From contig NZ_BMYK01000002.1 in the NCBI RefSeq assembly GCF_014652235.1, forward strand, positions 1 through 64,000: a DNA stretch of 64,000 bases, written 5' to 3'. The DNA comes from Pseudorhodoferax aquiterrae. GTDB lineage: Bacteria; Pseudomonadota; Gammaproteobacteria; Burkholderiales; Burkholderiaceae_C. Shown here in pieces: positions 55,653 through 63,986 of the stretch (position 1 is its first letter; each line of letters starts with the position of its first letter). A program made the position numbers and the translations under genes. The notes below the pieces were generated by a model, which ran no database searches, had not been told where the DNA came from, and worked only from the letters and a program-made list of their open reading frames with translations.

Positions 55653-56545
55653 GGGGCGCTCCGGTCGGCCTGATCGGCCTGGGCCTCGTGGGCCAGGCCA
55701 TCGCCCAGCGCCTGCGCGCGGCCGGCATGCCTGTGCTGGGCCACGACATCCGGCCAGAAGCGCGTGCGGGCTTCACAGCGCAGGGCTTCGACGCGGCCGA
55801 CAGCGCGCGCACGCTGGGCGAACGCTGCGACCGTGTGGTTCTCGCCGTGTTCGACACGGCCGGTGTCATCGACAGCGTGGAGGGCGCGACAGGCCTGCTG
55901 GCGGGCACGGCGCCGCGCACGCAACTGCTCATCGATTGCTCCACGGGCGAGCCCGACCAGCTGCAAGCCCTGGCCGGCCGGCTCGCCGCGCGCGGCCTGG
56001 GCTTCGTCGAAGCGCCGCTGTCCGGCTCCAGCGAACAGATCGCGGCCGGCCAGGCCACCATGCTGGTCGGCACCGATGCGGCCACCCTGGTCCGCGCCGC
56101 GCCGCTGCTGGACTGCATCGCCGCCACCCGCGTGCACGTGGGCGGCCCCGGCATGGGCGCGCGCGCCAAGCTGGCCACCAACCTCGTGCTGGGCCTGAAC
56201 CGCGCCGTGTTGGCGGAAGGCATGGTCTTCGCCGAGCGGCTGGGCATCGCGCCCGCGGCCTTCCTCGAACTCGTGCTGGCCACGCCCGCGCGCTCGGGCG
56301 CGGCCGAGGCCAAGGGCCGCATGATGGTCGAGGAACGCTTCGCGCCGCAGTCGCGCATCCGCCAGCACCTCAAGGACGTGGACCTGATGCTGGCCGCGGC
56401 GGCGGCGCAAGGCCAGGCCCTGCCGCTGTCCCAGACCCACGCCGCCCTCATGCGCGCGGCCATCGCGGCCGGTGACGGCGAACTCGACAACGCCGCCATC
56501 GTGCGCCAGCTGCGCCGCGAGCGCATTCCCCCTTCTTCATCCTGA
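55649..56545 (+). CDS. 3-Hydroxyisobutyrate dehydrogenase-like NAD(P) oxidoreductase
   Basis: A 298-residue beta-hydroxyacid dehydrogenase. The Rossmann motif is GLIGLGLVGQAIA, near residue 7. The substrate-binding segment is VEAPLSGSSEQIAAGQATMLVGTD. The catalytic lysine is in GMGARAKLATNL. Members reduce tartronate semialdehyde or oxidise 3-hydroxy acids. It starts with GTG overlapping the SDR stop. In the context it may act on a semialdehyde released by the aldolase-like step. Confidence 0.86.
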   Translation: MRGAPVGLIGLGLVGQAIAQRLRAAGMPVLGHDIRPEARAGFTAQGFDAADSARTLGERCDRVVLAVFDTAGVIDSVEGATGLLAGTAPRTQLLIDCSTGEPDQLQALAGRLAARGLGFVEAPLSGSSEQIAAGQATMLVGTDAATLVRAAPLLDCIAATRVHVGGPGMGARAKLATNLVLGLNRAVLAEGMVFAERLGIAPAAFLELVLATPARSGAAEAKGRMMVEERFAPQSRIRQHLKDVDLMLAAAAAQGQALPLSQTHAALMRAAIAAGDGELDNAAIVRQLRRERIPPSSS

Positions 56546-56557
56546 ACCGCCCACCCC

Positions 56558-57433
56558 ATGCGCGACTTCTCCTCCAGCCACGAATGGCTGTCCATGAACA
56601 CCGCCACCGTGCGCAAGCAGTGGCAGCTGCCGCAAATCATCGACGAGTGCGCGCGCCGCGGCATCCGCGCCATCAGCCCCTGGCGCGACCAGGTGGCGGC
56701 CGCCGGCCTGCAGGCCACGCGCCGCCAGCTGAAGGAGCACGGCATGCAGCTGTCGGGCTACTGCCGCGGCGGCTTCTACACCGCCGCCGACCAGGCTGGC
56801 CTGGCCGTTGCGCTGGACGACAACCGCCGCGCCATCGACGAGGCCAAAACCTTGGACGCGGCCTGTCTCGTGCTCGTCGTCGGTTCGCTGCCCGGCGCGC
56901 TCTCGGGCAAGCCCCAGTACACCGACATCGCACGCGCGCGCAACGAAGTGCGCGACGGCATCGCCGCCTCGCTGGAGTACGCCCGCGAGGTCGGCATGCC
57001 GCTGGCCATCGAGCCGCTGCACCCCATGCAGGCCGCCGAGCGCGCCTGCATCAACACGCTGGAGCACGCGCTGGACCTGTGCGACGCGCTCGACCCCGGC
57101 CAGACCGGCATGCTGGGCGTGGCCATGGACGTCTACCACTGCTGGTGGGACCCCAAACTCGAGCAGCAGATCGCGCGCGCCGGCGACGCGGAGCACACGC
57201 GCCTTCTGGCCTACCACGTGTGCGACTGGCTCACGCCCACGCGCGACCTGCTCAACGACCGCGGCATGATGGGCGACGGCGTGGTGGAGCTGAAAAAGAT
57301 CCGTGGATGGGTCGAGCAGGCCGGTTTCGCGGGCTTCGCCGAGGTCGAGATCTTCTCGGAGCGCGACTGGTGGCAGCGGCCCGGTGGCGAAGTGCTGGAC
57401 ACCTGCGTCGCACGCCACAAGAGCGCGGTATAA
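56558..57433 (+). CDS. Sugar phosphate isomerase/epimerase-like TIM barrel
   Basis: A 291-residue AP-endonuclease-2-like barrel of the IolE/IolI/hydroxypyruvate isomerase group. Metal-binding acidic and histidine residues lie in LAIEPLHPMQ, VAMDVYHCWWD, AYHVCDW and the late AEVEIFSE. It likely isomerises or epimerises a keto-sugar or keto-cyclitol. It lies 12 bases after the HIBADH-like gene. Confidence 0.85.
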   Translation: MRDFSSSHEWLSMNTATVRKQWQLPQIIDECARRGIRAISPWRDQVAAAGLQATRRQLKEHGMQLSGYCRGGFYTAADQAGLAVALDDNRRAIDEAKTLDAACLVLVVGSLPGALSGKPQYTDIARARNEVRDGIAASLEYAREVGMPLAIEPLHPMQAAERACINTLEHALDLCDALDPGQTGMLGVAMDVYHCWWDPKLEQQIARAGDAEHTRLLAYHVCDWLTPTRDLLNDRGMMGDGVVELKKIRGWVEQAGFAGFAEVEIFSERDWWQRPGGEVLDTCVARHKSAV

Positions 57434-57441
57434 ACCGCGCC

Positions 57442-58362
57442 GTGCATTCCGCTCCCCCGACCCACGCCGCCGCCAACCGACGCGGCATCTGGATGATGGT
57501 GGGGGCCATGGCGGGCTTCGTCGTCAACGACGCCATCGTCAAGCATGTGAGCGAGGCCATGCCCTCGGCGCAGCTGATCTTCCTGCGCGGTGCGCTGGCC
57601 TCGCTGCTGGTGCTGGGCATGGCCGTTCTGCTGGGTGCCGGTGCACAGCTGCGGCACGTGGTGCACCGCCGCGTGGCGTCGCGGGCCTTGGTCGATGCCT
57701 GCGCCACGGTGATGTACCTGCTGTCGCTGTTCCACCTGCCGCTCGGCAATGCCACGGCCATCAACCTTGCGGCGCCGCTGTTCATGGTGGTGTTCGCCGT
57801 CTGGTTCCTGCACGAGCGCCCGGGCGCCGCACGCTGGCTCGCGGTCGCCGTGGGGTTCGCCGGCGTGCTGTGCGTGGTGCAGCCGGCGGGCGACGGATTC
57901 AACGCCTGGGCACTGCTGTGCCTGGCGGGCACGCTGTTCCACGCCACGCGCGACCTGCTGACGCGGCGCATCGACCCGGCCATTCCCTCCATCGTCGTCA
58001 CCCTGTCGACGGCGCTGGCCGTCACGCTGCTGGCCGGGGCGCTGTCGCTGTTCCAAGGGTGGCGGCCCTTCGCCCTGGTGCACCTGGCCTGGCTCGGGGC
58101 GGCCGCGGTGTTCCTCGTGGCCGGCTACTTCCTGATCATCCAGTGCATGCGCCAGGGCGAGGTGTCGCTCACGGCACCATTCCGCTATTCGGCCTTGTTG
58201 TTCGCCGTGCTGCTGGGGTATGTGGTCTGGGGCGACGTGCCGAACGCTTGGGCATGGTGCGGCATCGCGCTGCTGCTGGGCTCCGGGCTATATGTGGTGC
58301 ACGACCAGCGCGGCCGCACCGCGCGGGCGCAGCGCCTGGCACTGGACGCCTCGACCGACTGA
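57442..58362 (+). CDS. DMT (EamA) family transporter
   Basis: A 306-residue protein with about ten helices. It starts with GTG 57442, only 8 bases after the epimerase stop; a later ATG at 57493 would trim the first helix. Landmarks are VVNDAIVKHVSEAMPSAQLIFLRG and PLFMVVFAVWFLHERPG. It is the last gene of the cluster and could export a by-product or import the substrate. Confidence 0.82.
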   Translation: MHSAPPTHAAANRRGIWMMVGAMAGFVVNDAIVKHVSEAMPSAQLIFLRGALASLLVLGMAVLLGAGAQLRHVVHRRVASRALVDACATVMYLLSLFHLPLGNATAINLAAPLFMVVFAVWFLHERPGAARWLAVAVGFAGVLCVVQPAGDGFNAWALLCLAGTLFHATRDLLTRRIDPAIPSIVVTLSTALAVTLLAGALSLFQGWRPFALVHLAWLGAAAVFLVAGYFLIIQCMRQGEVSLTAPFRYSALLFAVLLGYVVWGDVPNAWAWCGIALLLGSGLYVVHDQRGRTARAQRLALDASTD

Positions 58363-58393
58363 TTTCGGCGCGGCCCTTGAAACCATCCAATCA

Positions 58394-58409
58394 CCATCCA
58401 TATGGATGG
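58394..58409. promoter_or_regulatory. CCATCCATATGGATGG palindrome, CopG operator
   Basis: A perfect 16-base palindrome directly before the AGGAGG ribosome binding site (58411-58416) of the CopG-like gene. An extra half-site CCATCC lies at 58383-58388. RHH proteins bind such sites, so autoregulation is likely. Confidence 0.68.
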
Positions 58410-58423
58410 CAGGAGGATGTTTC

Positions 58424-58837
58424 ATGGCGACCACCGTTTCCATTCCACGCGTCAGCGAATCCGAAAAACTGACCATCAACCTCGGCTACGTCGACCTGGG
58501 CCAGGTCGACCTGCTGGTCGCCGAGGGCTTCTACGCCAACCGCAGCGACTTCATCCGCACCGCCATCCGCAACCAACTGGCCTTGCATGGGGACGCGCTG
58601 CGCCAGGTCGTTGCCCGCAAGATGCTGGTGCTTGGACTACAACAGTTCTCGGTCGCCGACCTCACGCGGGCCAAAGCGGCGGGCGAGAAACTGCAGATCA
58701 GGGTGCTGGGCCTGGCCAGCATCGCGCCCGATGTGCCAGCAGAACTTGCGGCGGAGACCATCGAATCCATCACCGTGCTGGGCGCATTGCATGCGAGCCC
58801 GGCCGTCCGCGCCGCGCTGGCCGGACGCATCACCTGA
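58424..58837 (+). CDS. CopG family (ribbon-helix-helix) protein
   Basis: A 137-residue protein. Residues about 15-55 (KLTINLGYVDLGQVDLLVAEGFYANRSDFIRTAIRNQL) form an RHH DNA-binding domain. The longer C-terminal half (VARKMLVLGLQQFSVADLTRAKAAGEKLQIRVLGLASI...) is not recognised and may sense a polymer granule or ligand. It is cotranscribed with the PHB-depolymerase-like gene 11 bases on. ATG 58424 has AGGAGG 7 bases upstream. Confidence 0.83.
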   Translation: MATTVSIPRVSESEKLTINLGYVDLGQVDLLVAEGFYANRSDFIRTAIRNQLALHGDALRQVVARKMLVLGLQQFSVADLTRAKAAGEKLQIRVLGLASIAPDVPAELAAETIESITVLGALHASPAVRAALAGRIT

Positions 58838-58848
58838 GAACACCCACC

Positions 58849-59934
58849 ATGAAGAACCCCTTCACCGATCTGTTCGGCGAGGCCACACGGCTGACACAAG
58901 GCGGCCAGTTGCACGCGGCCACCGAGTTGATCCAGAGGACCTTGCGCGAAGCCGGGCTGGGCGGCCCGGCCGCCCCGCCGCCGCAACCTCCCGACGACAT
59001 GGTCATCGACGCCGAAAGCCGCGTCGTGCCCGACGGCACCCCGCCGCCCTCTCCAGGCCCATCGGCGTCCCCGGCCGCGCCGGAGCAATGGCTGCGCGGC
59101 AGCTTCGCCCACCGCGGCCGCACGCTGGACTACCGACTCTACGTGCCGCCGACCGCGGCCGGACCTGCGCCCGCGCCACGGCCGCTGGTCGTCATGCTGC
59201 ACGGCTGTACCCAGGATGCGCAGGACTTCGCGACCGGCACCCGCATGAACGCGCTGGCGCGCGAGGCCGGCGTGCTGGTGCTCTATCCCGAGCAACCGCA
59301 GCAGGCCAACGCGCACCGCTGCTGGAACTGGTTCAAGGCCCAGCACCAGCGGCGCGACCGGGGCGAGCCCGATCTGCTGGCTGCGCTGACGCGCAAGATC
59401 GCTGCCGAACACGCGGTCGACGCGTCGCGCATCTACGTTGCGGGCCTATCGGCAGGTGGGGCCATGGCCGACATCCTGGGGCACAGCCACCCCGATGTGT
59501 TCGCGGCCATCGGTGTGCACTCGGGCCTGCCGCAGGGGGTTGCCTCTGACCTGCCGGCCGCGCTGGCCGCCATGCGCAGCGGGCCCGCGACCCCAGCCGC
59601 GGGCAAGCCCCAAGGCCTTCCTGCCATCGTGTTCCATGGCGACGCCGATAGCACCGTGCACCCTGCGAACGGGGCGGCCCTTGCCGCAGCGGCGGCCCGC
59701 GCGCAGGGCGATGGACAAGCCGAGACCACCCGGGGCCGCGCGCCCGGCGGCCAGTCCTTCACACGCACGGTCCACCGCACGCCGGACGGCCGCTCGGTCG
59801 TGGAGCATTGGGTGGTCCACGGCCTGGGCCATGCCTGGTCGGGCGGCAGTGCGCAGGGCAGCCACACGGCACCGGGCGGCGTGGATGCCAGCGCCGAGAT
59901 GCTGCGCTTCTTCCTGTCGCACAGGCGTCCATAG
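58849..59934 (+). CDS. PHB depolymerase family alpha/beta-hydrolase
   Basis: A 361-residue esterase of the LpqC/PHB-depolymerase family. The oxyanion region is PLVVMLHGCTQDAQDFATGTRMN. The nucleophile is the Ser of GLSAGGAMA near residue 203. An Asp is in FHGDADSTVHP and the His in GLGHAWSGG. There is no clear signal peptide; the first 75 residues are a poorly conserved, Pro/Ala-rich region. That fits an intracellular esterase or a granule-associated depolymerase better than a secreted one. Confidence 0.85.
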   Translation: MKNPFTDLFGEATRLTQGGQLHAATELIQRTLREAGLGGPAAPPPQPPDDMVIDAESRVVPDGTPPPSPGPSASPAAPEQWLRGSFAHRGRTLDYRLYVPPTAAGPAPAPRPLVVMLHGCTQDAQDFATGTRMNALAREAGVLVLYPEQPQQANAHRCWNWFKAQHQRRDRGEPDLLAALTRKIAAEHAVDASRIYVAGLSAGGAMADILGHSHPDVFAAIGVHSGLPQGVASDLPAALAAMRSGPATPAAGKPQGLPAIVFHGDADSTVHPANGAALAAAAARAQGDGQAETTRGRAPGGQSFTRTVHRTPDGRSVVEHWVVHGLGHAWSGGSAQGSHTAPGGVDASAEMLRFFLSHRRP

Positions 59935-60000
59935 ACGCCACGGGGCGGCTGCGCGCGGCCTAGAATTGCGCGGCGCCGGCCTCTGCGGCCGGCGCAAAGC

Positions 60001-60146
60001 GTTCTCAGGGCGGGGTGCAATTCCCCACCGGCGGTGATGGCGGGGCAACCCGCACAAGCCCGCGAGCGCCTCGCACCGCACGGTGCGAGGGTCAGCAGAT
60101 CCGGTGCCAATCCGGAGCCGACGGTCACAGTCCGGATGAAAGAGAG
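60001..60146 (+). ncRNA. FMN riboswitch (RFN element)
   Basis: The conserved blocks are present in order: TCTCAGGGCGGGGTGCAATTCC, CCACCGGCGGTGATGG, AGCCCGCGAGCGC, GTCAGCAGATCCGGT and CCGGAGCCGACGGTCACAGTCCGGATGAAAGAGAG-type end. A -10 box TAGAAT lies at 59961-59966. Downstream hairpins (ATGGCC...GGGCCAT near 60175) lack a T run, so control of ribH by translation or Rho is likelier than intrinsic termination. Confidence 0.96.
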
Positions 60147-60242
60147 CGCGATCGCGGGTTTCCGCGCGCGTCCGCCATGGCCGCGCGCGGGCCATGCGCT
60201 CGTGCGCCCTGATTCAGGCCAACCTTGTTCCAAGGAAACACC

Positions 60243-60746
60243 ATGAGTCAGCTCAACGACCTTCCTCTCTCCTCCCACAGCGGCAGCGAACAGCGCCGCA
60301 TCGCCTTCGTCGAGGCACAGTGGCATGCCGACATCGTGCACCAGGCGCGCGACGCCTTCCTGGCCGAGATGGAGCGCCAGGGCGTGCCGCGCGCGCGCAT
60401 CGACGTGCTCGACGTGCCCGGCGCCTTCGAGATCCCGCTGCACGCCAAGCGCCTGGCCCAGTCGGGCCGCTACGCCGCCGTGGTCTGCTGCGCGCTGGTC
60501 GTCGACGGCGGCATCTACCGCCATGAGTTCGTGGCCAACACCGTGGTCAGCCGCCTGATGGACCTGCAGCTCGAGACGGGCGTGCCCATGATCTCGGCCG
60601 TGCTGACGCCGCACCATTTCCACGAGCATGTGGAGCACCGCAAGTACTTCCACCAGCATTTCGCGGTGAAAGGCACGGAGGCGGCGCAGGCCTGCGTGCA
60701 AACCATCGCGGGCCTGCAGCGCCTGGACGCGCTGCTCGCCGGCTAA
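60243..60746 (+). CDS. ribH: 6,7-Dimethyl-8-ribityllumazine synthase, type II (RibH2-like)
   Basis: A 167-residue enzyme for the last-but-one step of riboflavin synthesis. The segments IAFVEAQWHADIVHQARDAF, DVPGAFEIPLHAKRLA and VVDGGIYRHEFVANTVV, followed by LTPHHFHEH, are those of the decameric type II enzyme described in Brucella and rhizobia. It stands alone behind an FMN riboswitch, away from other rib genes, the usual context of RibH2. ATG 60243 follows AAGGA. Confidence 0.92.
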   Translation: MSQLNDLPLSSHSGSEQRRIAFVEAQWHADIVHQARDAFLAEMERQGVPRARIDVLDVPGAFEIPLHAKRLAQSGRYAAVVCCALVVDGGIYRHEFVANTVVSRLMDLQLETGVPMISAVLTPHHFHEHVEHRKYFHQHFAVKGTEAAQACVQTIAGLQRLDALLAG

Positions 60747-60840
60747 CGTCGCAGCAGCTCGGGCAGGGCGGACGCCAGGGCCGCCATGCCCGCTACCGTC
60801 AGCCGCCCCAGCACGGGGCGGCGGAAGGCGCCTCGGACAC

Positions 60841-62076
60841 TCAGGCCGGCGCCAGGGCCGTGCGCCGCACGCGGCCCACGTTGAACGCGCTGGCGATCAT
60901 GACCGCCTGCACCACGGCCAGGCCGATGAAGATGCTGCGGTACTGGTGCTGGTCCATGAGCGTGCCGAAGATCAAGGGCGCGATGGCCTGGCCGATGTCC
61001 AGGCCCGAATACACCACACCGTAGACGCGGCCGCTGGCATTGGCCGGCGTGGCGCGCTTGACGATCATGTCGCGCGAGGGCCCGGCGATGCCGGCGCCCA
61101 GGCCCATCAGGCCGAACAGCACCGGCACCATCCAGGCGGGCGGGTGCGCCAGGCCCAGCGCCAGCGCGATGCAGGCCGCAAAGCCGAAGCCCAGCGCCAC
61201 CAGCTTCTCACAGCGCGTGGGGTCAGCCACCAGGAAGCCGCCCGCCACCATGGCCAGCGCGCTGCAGACCATGTAGACCGTCAGGCACAGCGCAGCCTGC
61301 GCCACGGGCACGGCATGCAGCTCGCGCGCAGCGCCGGGCGCGAACACCTGCACGATGCCCAGCACCACGGCATAGAAGAAGAAGAAACCGAAGCACATCC
61401 AGACCGCCGGGATGCGCAGGAAGCCGAAGCTGCTGTCGGCCGCACCGCCGCCCGCCTTGGCCGGCGCCGCGGGCAGCGCCAGCTTGTCGCGGTTCAGCAG
61501 CAGCAGCGCCAGCACCGCGAACGCGAAGAGGCCGGCGCAGACCAGCGCCACGCGCCAGGAGGTCGCGATCGTGATCGGCACCAGCATGGCCGGCGCCACC
61601 GCCCAGCCCAGGCTGCCCGTGATGCCGTGCACGCTGTAGCCGTGGCCCAGCCGCGCGGCGCTGACCTTGCGGTTCAGCAGCGTGTAGTCGACCGGATGGA
61701 ACACCCCGTTGCCGATGCCGGCCACGATGGAAAACGCGGCCAGCATCCAGTAGTGCGTGCTCAGCGAATAGCCGAAAGCCGCCAGCCCCAGCAGCGCCAG
61801 CCCGCCGAACAGCACGGGCCGCGGGCCGAAGCGGTCGACCACGAAGCCCGAGGCCGCCTGCACCGCGCAGGAGGTCACGAAGAACAGCGTCATCAGGAAG
61901 CCGAGCTCGGCATAGCCCACGCCGAAGTCGTCCTTGAGCCAGGGGAACAGCGGCGCCAGCAGCAGCTGGCTGAAGTGGCTGACCAGGTGGGCGATGCCGA
62001 CCAGGCCGATCACGTGCGCGTCTTGTCTCAGGCTCACCCGGCCCGCCGGCAGGGAGTCCGCTGTTGTCGTCGTCAT
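60841..62076 (-). CDS. MFS transporter
   Basis: A 411-residue protein with twelve hydrophobic helices. The loop motif between helices 2 and 3 is DRFGPRPVLFGG, and GPSRDMIVKRATPANASGRVYGVVYSGLDIG begins the second-half counterpart. It resembles the Fsr/fosmidomycin-resistance-like and related drug or metabolite MFS families. I start at ATG 62076. It is divergent from an AraC-type gene and probably regulated by it. Confidence 0.86.
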   Translation of the reverse strand: MTTTTADSLPAGRVSLRQDAHVIGLVGIAHLVSHFSQLLLAPLFPWLKDDFGVGYAELGFLMTLFFVTSCAVQAASGFVVDRFGPRPVLFGGLALLGLAAFGYSLSTHYWMLAAFSIVAGIGNGVFHPVDYTLLNRKVSAARLGHGYSVHGITGSLGWAVAPAMLVPITIATSWRVALVCAGLFAFAVLALLLLNRDKLALPAAPAKAGGGAADSSFGFLRIPAVWMCFGFFFFYAVVLGIVQVFAPGAARELHAVPVAQAALCLTVYMVCSALAMVAGGFLVADPTRCEKLVALGFGFAACIALALGLAHPPAWMVPVLFGLMGLGAGIAGPSRDMIVKRATPANASGRVYGVVYSGLDIGQAIAPLIFGTLMDQHQYRSIFIGLAVVQAVMIASAFNVGRVRRTALAPA

Positions 62077-62104
62077 GGGGCCGGATGCTACGCCTGCAGA
62101 AATG

Positions 62105-62127
62105 CGACGAAAGGACAGAGTTCGTCG
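62105..62127. promoter_or_regulatory. CGACGAA-N9-TTCGTCG dyad between MFS and AraC genes
   Basis: Perfect 7-base arms in the 71-base gap between the divergent genes. It is the most obvious candidate site for the AraC-type regulator encoded at 62148. Confidence 0.5.
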
Positions 62128-62147
62128 AATACCGGACAATCCGCGCC

Positions 62148-62975
62148 ATGGCCCAGCGACATCCCCGCCTGGAACCGGTGGGCGACACCCATCCCTTCAC
62201 ACCCGATGCGGCACGCCCGGTCCGCGTGCGCGCGCGCACCATGCCGGCCGACACCCACTTCGAGCCGCACCGCCATCCCTGGGCCCAGCTGGCCTTCTGC
62301 GCCACCGGCACGCTGCGCGTGCGCGCGTTGCCCGAAGGCGATGAAAGCGAGCGGCGCGAGGAGCTGACCTACATCGTGCCGCCCTCGCGCGCGGTCTGGA
62401 TCGCGCCGGGCCAGCTGCACTGCATCGACGTGCTGGAAGCGGCCGAATTCCGCACGCTGTACCTGCACGCCAGCCTCACACCCGCCGGCTGGAGCGGCAG
62501 CCGCATGATCGTGGCCTCGCCGCTGCTGCGCGAATGCGTGCAGGGGCTGGACGCCCAGCCGCTGCGGCCGGCGCGCGAAGCCTTGCTGATGCAGCTCGTG
62601 CACGACGAGATCACCCATGCCGACCCGCAGGCCCTGGCCGTGCCCATGCCGCATGCGCAGCTGGGCGACAAGCGCCTGCGCGCGCTGTGCGAGGCCGTGG
62701 TGCGGGCGCCCGCCGCGCGCACCACCCTGGCCGCATGGGCGGCCGACGTGGGCGCCAGCGAGCGCACCATCGCGCGGCTGTTCCAGGCCGAGCTGGGCAC
62801 GAGCTACCAGCAGTGGCGCCAGCAGGCGGCACTGGCCCACGCGCTGCCGCTGCTGGTCCAGGGCGCCTCGGTCGCCCAGGTGGCAGCCGCCACGGGCTAC
62901 GCGAGCGACAGCGCGTTCTCGGCCATGTTCAAGGCCGCCATGGGCCAGCCGCCGAGCAGCTTCCAGGGCCGCTGA
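62148..62975 (+). CDS. AraC family transcriptional regulator
   Basis: A 275-residue regulator. An N-terminal cupin (HFEPHRHPWAQLAFCATGTLRV; residues about 35-60) binds the ligand. The C-terminal double helix-turn-helix (LAAWAADVGASERTIARLFQAELGTSYQQWRQQ; then VAQVAAATGYASDSAFSAMFKAAMGQPPSSFQ) lies in the last 85 residues. ATG 62148 was chosen over 62064, which would overlap the MFS gene's start. Confidence 0.9.
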   Translation: MAQRHPRLEPVGDTHPFTPDAARPVRVRARTMPADTHFEPHRHPWAQLAFCATGTLRVRALPEGDESERREELTYIVPPSRAVWIAPGQLHCIDVLEAAEFRTLYLHASLTPAGWSGSRMIVASPLLRECVQGLDAQPLRPAREALLMQLVHDEITHADPQALAVPMPHAQLGDKRLRALCEAVVRAPAARTTLAAWAADVGASERTIARLFQAELGTSYQQWRQQAALAHALPLLVQGASVAQVAAATGYASDSAFSAMFKAAMGQPPSSFQGR

Positions 62976-62986
62976 TGCGCCGATCC

Positions 62987-63011
62987 ATCGCTTTTCCGAC
63001 TGGAAAACGAT
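62987..63011. promoter_or_regulatory. Imperfect dyad upstream of the ABC receptor gene
   Basis: ATCG-cTTTTCC ... GGAAAA-CGAT around GACT, about 80 bases before the ATG at 63093. It could be an operator, or a weak terminator after the AraC gene. Confidence 0.35.
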
Positions 63012-63092
63012 GAACTTAAATCGCTTTTGGATCAGCCGGCTTGCTCCCAGAATCGCGGTCGACCTGCCCATCCACCCGACCGAGGCCCCGAC

Positions 63093-63986
63093 ATGAAGCA
63101 CTTTTTCTCCCTGACGATCGCCATGGCGGCCGCCCTGGCCTGCGGCCATGCAGCCGCGCAGTCCGACACGCTGGCCAAGATCAAGTCCAGCGGCGCCATC
63201 ACCATCGGCGCACGCGACAGCCAGATCCCGTTCTCCTACAAGCCCACGGGCAGCGGCGATCCGACCGGCTTCACGAACGACATCTGCCTGAAGATCGTCG
63301 ATGCGGTCAAGGCCCAGCTCGCGTTGCCCAAGCTCGAGGTGCGCTACATGATCCTGACCTCGACCAACCGCATTCCGCTGCTCAACAACGGCTCGGTCGA
63401 CCTGGACTGCGCCACCACCACCAACACCGTGCAGCGTCAGCAGCAGGTGGCCTTCGCGCCCAGCCACTTCGTGACCAGCATCACGGCGGCCGTCAAGAAG
63501 AACTCGGGCATCCACAGCTTCGCCGACCTGAACGGCAAGACCGTCTCCACCGTGGCCGGCAGCACCGGTGTGCAGCTGCTCCGCGCGTACAAGCGCTCGG
63601 GCAACATCGAGGTGCAGGACCTCGCGGCCAAGGACACGGCGGACGGCTTCCTCATGATGGCCTCGGGCCGCACTGCGGCCTACATCCTGGACGACGTGCA
63701 GCTGGCCGGGTTCATCGCCACCGCGCCCAACCCGGAGGAGTTCAAGATCCTCACGCAGGAATCGCTGCGCCAGGAACCCTACGGCATCATGTACCGCAAG
63801 GACGACCCGGCCTTCAAGGCGCTGGTCGACAAGACCGTGACCGAGATCATGACCTCGGGCGCGATCAACGAGATCTACGCCAAGTGGTTCCTGCGGCCGA
63901 TTCCGCCGAGCAACGCCAACCTGAACTTCCCGATGACCGACGCGGTCAAGGAAATCTACAAGAACCCCAACAGCAACGGCGTCTGA
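63093..63986 (+). CDS. Amino-acid ABC transporter substrate-binding protein (GltI-like)
   Basis: A 297-residue periplasmic receptor. The signal peptide ends near HAAAQ (residue 23). ITIGARDSQIPFSY, a GFTNDICLKIVDAVK stretch and SVDLDCATTTNTVQRQQQVAFAPSHF match glutamate/aspartate-binding GltI. The binding-site Arg of NRIPLL is present. The gene is complete; permease and ATPase genes would follow beyond the window. Confidence 0.88.
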   Translation: MKHFFSLTIAMAAALACGHAAAQSDTLAKIKSSGAITIGARDSQIPFSYKPTGSGDPTGFTNDICLKIVDAVKAQLALPKLEVRYMILTSTNRIPLLNNGSVDLDCATTTNTVQRQQQVAFAPSHFVTSITAAVKKNSGIHSFADLNGKTVSTVAGSTGVQLLRAYKRSGNIEVQDLAAKDTADGFLMMASGRTAAYILDDVQLAGFIATAPNPEEFKILTQESLRQEPYGIMYRKDDPAFKALVDKTVTEIMTSGAINEIYAKWFLRPIPPSNANLNFPMTDAVKEIYKNPNSNGV

